Assembly (NCBI RefSeq): GCF_029893585.1
Contig: NZ_JARXYX010000016.1
Span: 62,001-126,000 of the forward strand
Reading direction: 5' to 3'
Origin: Streptomyces sp. LBL
Lineage (GTDB): Bacteria; Actinomycetota; Actinomycetes; Streptomycetales; Streptomycetaceae
DNA length: 64,000 nt
Shown here: piece by piece, positions 61,334-64,000 of the stretch
Layout: every line of letters begins with the position of its first letter
Position numbering within the stretch: the first letter of the stretch is position 1
The notes under the pieces: generated by a model
The model's database searches: none
What the model saw: only the letters and a program-made list of their open reading frames with translations
What the model was told of the DNA's origin: nothing
Made by a program: the position numbers and the translations under genes

Positions 61334-62311
61334 TCAGCCGGCGGCGCGGGCCGCCAGGCGGGCCTTGCGCGCGGCCAGCTTCTCGTCGAACTTCGAGGCC
61401 TCCGCGTCCAGACCGCCCATGTACAGCCCGAGTTCTTCCTGCGCCTTGAGGCCCTCCGGGCCGAGGCCGTCGATCTCCAGGACCTTCAGGAAGCGCAGGA
61501 CGGGCTGGATCACGTCGTCGTGGTGGATGCGCATGTTGTAGATCTCGCCGATCGCCATCTGCGCGGCGGCCCGCTCGAAGCCGGGCATGCCGTGACCGGG
61601 CATCCGGAAGTTCACGATCACATCGCGCACCGCCTGCATCGTCAGGTCGGGGGCGAGGTCGAAGGCCGCCTTCAGCAGGTTCCGGTAGAAGACCATGTGC
61701 AGGTTCTCGTCGGTCGCGATGCGCGCCAGCATCCGGTCGCACGCCGGGTCACCGGACTGGTGACCGGTGTTGCGGTGCGAGACACGGGTCGCCAGCTCCT
61801 GGAAGGCAACGTAGGCCACCGAGTGCAGCATCGAGTGGCGGTTGTCCGACTCGAAGCCCTCGGCCATGTGGGCCATGCGGAACTGCTCCAGCTGGTCCGG
61901 GTCCACCGCGCGCGAGGCGAGCAGGTAGTCGCGCATCACGATGCCGTGGCGGCCCTCCTCGGCGGTCCAGCGGTGCACCCAGGTGCCCCAGGCGCCGTCA
62001 CGGCCGAAGAGCGAGGCGATCTCGTGGTGGTAGCTGGGGAGGTTGTCCTCCGTGAGAAGGTTGACCACCAGCGCGATCCGGCCGATCTCGGTGACCTTCG
62101 ACTGCTCCTTCTGCCAGGCCTCGCCGTCCTCGAAGACGCCGGGGAAGTTACGGGCGTCGCTCCACGGGACGTATTCGTGCGGCATCCAGTCCTTGGCCAC
62201 CTTGAGGTGCCGGTTGAGCTCCTGCTCGACCACTTCTTCCAGCGCGTACAGCAGTCGGGCGTCGGTCCACGCGGCGGACGGGCTGCTGAGGTGAGGGGAA
62301 GTGATCGTCAC
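61334..62311 (-). CDS. Acyl-ACP desaturase (soluble di-iron)
   Basis: The 325-residue enzyme starts at GTG 62311 after CTGGAG. Di-iron ligand motifs are present: TEDNLPSYHHEI near 87-98, WTAEEGRHG near 115-123 and ATDENLHMVF later. This is the stearoyl-ACP desaturase type (DesA1/2-like in mycobacteria), which inserts a double bond using ferredoxin electrons. Three tandem palindromes in its promoter suggest tight control, probably by a TetR-family fatty-acid regulator not in this window. Confidence 0.92.
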   Translation of the reverse strand: MTITSPHLSSPSAAWTDARLLYALEEVVEQELNRHLKVAKDWMPHEYVPWSDARNFPGVFEDGEAWQKEQSKVTEIGRIALVVNLLTEDNLPSYHHEIASLFGRDGAWGTWVHRWTAEEGRHGIVMRDYLLASRAVDPDQLEQFRMAHMAEGFESDNRHSMLHSVAYVAFQELATRVSHRNTGHQSGDPACDRMLARIATDENLHMVFYRNLLKAAFDLAPDLTMQAVRDVIVNFRMPGHGMPGFERAAAQMAIGEIYNMRIHHDDVIQPVLRFLKVLEIDGLGPEGLKAQEELGLYMGGLDAEASKFDEKLAARKARLAARAAG

Positions 62312-62372
62312 GGGTACTCCAGGGGGACGCGGAACAATAACGAGCGGCTTCCGGCGAGCGGTGCCAGCTAAC

Positions 62373-62416
62373 TTACGAAATCGTAGGCTACGTATCCGTA
62401 GGTTACGACACCGTAG
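62373..62416. promoter_or_regulatory. Three tandem 14-bp palindromes upstream of the desaturase gene
   Basis: TTACGAAATCGTAG (62373), CTACGTATCCGTAG (62388) and TTACGACACCGTAG (62403) follow one another with a single G between them, a 15-bp period. Each has CG-centred arms YTACG/CGTAG. They lie 62-105 bp before the start codon. Confidence 0.8.
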
Positions 62417-62532
62417 GTTAAGAACAGTGTAAACATCCCTGATCAGCGGTGTTAGCCGCGCATGACAAACGACTCCCGGGAAGAGCAGGTACGGGGCCGG
62501 AAGCGGGCCCGGCGCAGGGCTGGCGCACTCGG

Positions 62533-63309
62533 TCAGGCGTACAGCTCCCGCATCCGCACCGAGAGGCATGTCACACAGCCCTCGAGCTTCTCGAACTCGC
62601 TGATGTCCACCAGGACGGGCTCGTTACCGAGGTCGGCGAGCAGGTCCGCCGTCTTGGGCGCGCTCGCCGCCATCAGCAGCCTGCCCCCGCCGAGCAGCAC
62701 CACGTGCGCCCCGGACTCCTCCGGCACCGACAGGAAGCGCGGGAACAGGGACGGCTTGTCGACCTTCGGGATGTGCCCGATGACCGTCCCGTCGGGCAGT
62801 GCCGTGACCGCCGACTTCAGATGCAGCACCTTGCTCACCGGCACGGCGACCACCTGCGCCCCGAGCGGCTCGAACGCGGCCCGCAGCTGCTGGACACCGG
62901 CCGCGTTGGTGCGTCCGCCCCGGCCGACGTATACCGTGTCACCGATCTTCAGCACATCGCCGCCGTCCAGCGTGCCCGGTTCCCAGATCCAGTTCACCGA
63001 GCAGCCGAGGCGGGCCACGGCCTCCTCGACGCCCATGGTCTCGTCCCGCCGGGACTCCGCGCCGGGCCGGGTGATCAGCGCCACGTTCTTGTACATGACC
63101 ACGGTGTCCTCGACGAACACCGAGTCCGGGAAGTCGTCGGCCGGATCCACCTCGATGGTCTCCCAGCCGTACGTGCGCAGGGCCTCGACGTACGCCTCCC
63201 ATTGTTCGAGCGCCAGGCCGACGTCGACCCGCTCCCGCTCGATGTGCGTCACCAGACCTTCGGCGAGGCGCGGGCTGGGGCGGCGGACGAGGGCCTTCTT
63301 GCTGGGCAC
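62533..63309 (-). CDS. ddaH: Dimethylarginine dimethylaminohydrolase (DDAH)
   Basis: I chose GTG 63309, with GGAG upstream, giving 258 residues, the usual DDAH length. The guanidine-modifying fold is shown by SKKALVRRPSPRLAEGLVTH, DSVFVEDTVVMY, WIWEPGTLDGGDVL, HLKSAVTALPD (catalytic His) and GCVTCLSVRMRELY with the nucleophilic Cys at 245 or 248. It hydrolyses methylated arginines to citrulline and methylamines. The frame stays open upstream through a repeat region without family similarity. Confidence 0.92.
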   Translation of the reverse strand: MPSKKALVRRPSPRLAEGLVTHIERERVDVGLALEQWEAYVEALRTYGWETIEVDPADDFPDSVFVEDTVVMYKNVALITRPGAESRRDETMGVEEAVARLGCSVNWIWEPGTLDGGDVLKIGDTVYVGRGGRTNAAGVQQLRAAFEPLGAQVVAVPVSKVLHLKSAVTALPDGTVIGHIPKVDKPSLFPRFLSVPEESGAHVVLLGGGRLLMAASAPKTADLLADLGNEPVLVDISEFEKLEGCVTCLSVRMRELYA

Positions 63310-63419
63310 GAGCGTGACTCCGTATCGGATGGGCGTGTCGGGACCGCGCCGCCGGTGCTTCCGGGATCGCCGGAAGCCGTCGGGCGTCAACGGACCATCA
63401 TGCAGCGCCATTCTGGGGG

Positions 63420-63495
63420 ACGACACTCCCGGGCCCTCCGGCGGGGACACTCCCGGGCCGTCCGGCGGGGACACCTGCCTGCGGTTCGGCGGGGA
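63420..63495. repeat. About 24-bp tandem repeat upstream of DDAH
   Basis: Units like ACTCCCGGGCCCTCCGGCGG recur two to three times, the last diverged, between the DDAH gene and the next gene. Confidence 0.7.
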
Positions 63496-63529
63496 CGCCC
63501 CGTCTGCGGTACGGCACATGCGGCGGGGT

Positions 63530-64000
63530 TCAGACCGGCTCGGAGCGCAGGTGGTCGCGCAGGCGACGGGCGACCTGCCCCATGAGGGCCTCGGCGTCCC
63601 GCAGGCGGACCAGGCGGTCCCGGACATGCTGTACGTCGTCCTCCGGCTGGACCCACACGCGGCGCGGCCGGCGCGCGCGATCGGCGCGACCGGGGCGCAG
63701 GACGTCCAGGTAGATGGGTCCGCCGCCCGGATCGTCCGCGACCGCCAGACCCAGCGGCACCGTCCAGGCCGCCTCGCCGGGAGCCACCGCCAGCAGGGCC
63801 GCGCGCACCTGCCGGGACATCACGAGGTCGGCGCGCTCCGCCGGCCCGGCGGGGCGCGGGTCGAGAAGGATTCCGTGGTCGTGCGCCTGGGCGATGAGGT
63901 GGGCGAGGGCGCCGGTGGGGCAGACGGCGGGGACGGCGAGCCGCAACGGCCGGTGCCGTGCGGTCTCCGCCTCGTGGTCGAGGCGGTCGGCCAGCCGTAC
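63530..64000 (-). CDS. Unknown protein, 5' end outside the window
   Basis: The frame is open to the right edge, so at least 157 codons are present without a start. It has no motif I recognise. The visible part includes RLAVPAVCPTGALAHLIAQAHDHGI and ends with a charged helical stretch (DVQHVRDRLVRLRDAEALMGQ). Codon-position GC pattern and the long frame support a real gene; function unknown. Confidence 0.6.
   Translation of the reverse strand, partial: VRLADRLDHEAETARHRPLRLAVPAVCPTGALAHLIAQAHDHGILLDPRPAGPAERADLVMSRQVRAALLAVAPGEAAWTVPLGLAVADDPGGGPIYLDVLRPGRADRARRPRRVWVQPEDDVQHVRDRLVRLRDAEALMGQVARRLRDHLRSEPV

Overview
The window looks like a stretch of Streptomyces (or very close relative) chromosome. 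It has very high GC, GTG and TTG starts, conservon genes, a WhiB-like regulator, a two-domain laccase, Tat-exported enzymes and a large IS607-type element. No ribosomal or other core housekeeping cluster is present; the content is accessory metabolism, regulation and mobile or degraded DNA. All calls come from reading the sequence; no database search was run.

Left part (1-17.9 kb). A minus-strand redox operon (Old Yellow Enzyme end, two NAD(P)-binding SDR proteins, RidA-like, VOC) is divergent from a GntR/FCD regulator, with a near-perfect inverted repeat between them. An orphan serine recombinase follows. From 4.7 to 12.1 kb lies a sulfur-scavenging-type locus: a short Cys-ending leader peptide, an amino-acid ABC transporter (permease, ATPase, lipoprotein), a GNAT acetyltransferase, a second leader peptide of the same kind, two flavin-dependent monooxygenases and the stub of a third. 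The gene set parallels Bacillus operons for S-alkyl-cysteine breakdown. Next come an SDR with an IclR regulator, a sugar-permease gene with an internal deletion, and pcaJ-pcaI-pcaF with a divergent LysR regulator (lower beta-ketoadipate pathway).

Middle (18-39.9 kb). A lone P450 is followed by a complete conservon (cvnA-B-C-D plus a CYP157-like P450 lacking the ExxR Arg). An IS607-family element carries an intact TnpB and a frameshifted TnpA. After it comes the least ordinary region (28.7-34 kb): an amidase-like protein, a lytic transglycosylase and an M23 peptidase, each with a peptidoglycan-binding domain and none with a signal peptide, then an unknown conserved protein, a PGAP1-like lipase and a broken LGFP protein. 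Short tandem duplications sit at its ribosome sites, stop codons and linkers. A scar of gene fragments separates it from a Tat-exported phospholipase C, a DMT-type membrane protein, a PAP2 phosphatase and a TetR regulator with a five-unit 16-bp operator array.

Right part (40-64 kb). A DUF2510 membrane protein and a large STAND ATPase lead to the upper protocatechuate branch (pcaH-G-B-L, overlapping start/stop codons, divergent PcaV-like MarR gene). Then come a DUF3048 lipoprotein, an ATP-dependent ligase and a LigD-type polymerase (NHEJ-like, no Ku seen), a secreted pair (ThuA plus sorbosone-dehydrogenase-like; cupredoxin plus Ig-like plus DUF1080), a small laccase, a LacI regulator, a double VOC protein, a WhiB-like protein, a diverged tRNA-Trp-like sequence, an acyl-ACP desaturase with three tandem 14-bp palindromes upstream, DDAH and an incomplete unknown gene. 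Laccase plus both protocatechuate modules fit a soil organism using plant-derived aromatics; that ecological reading is inference.
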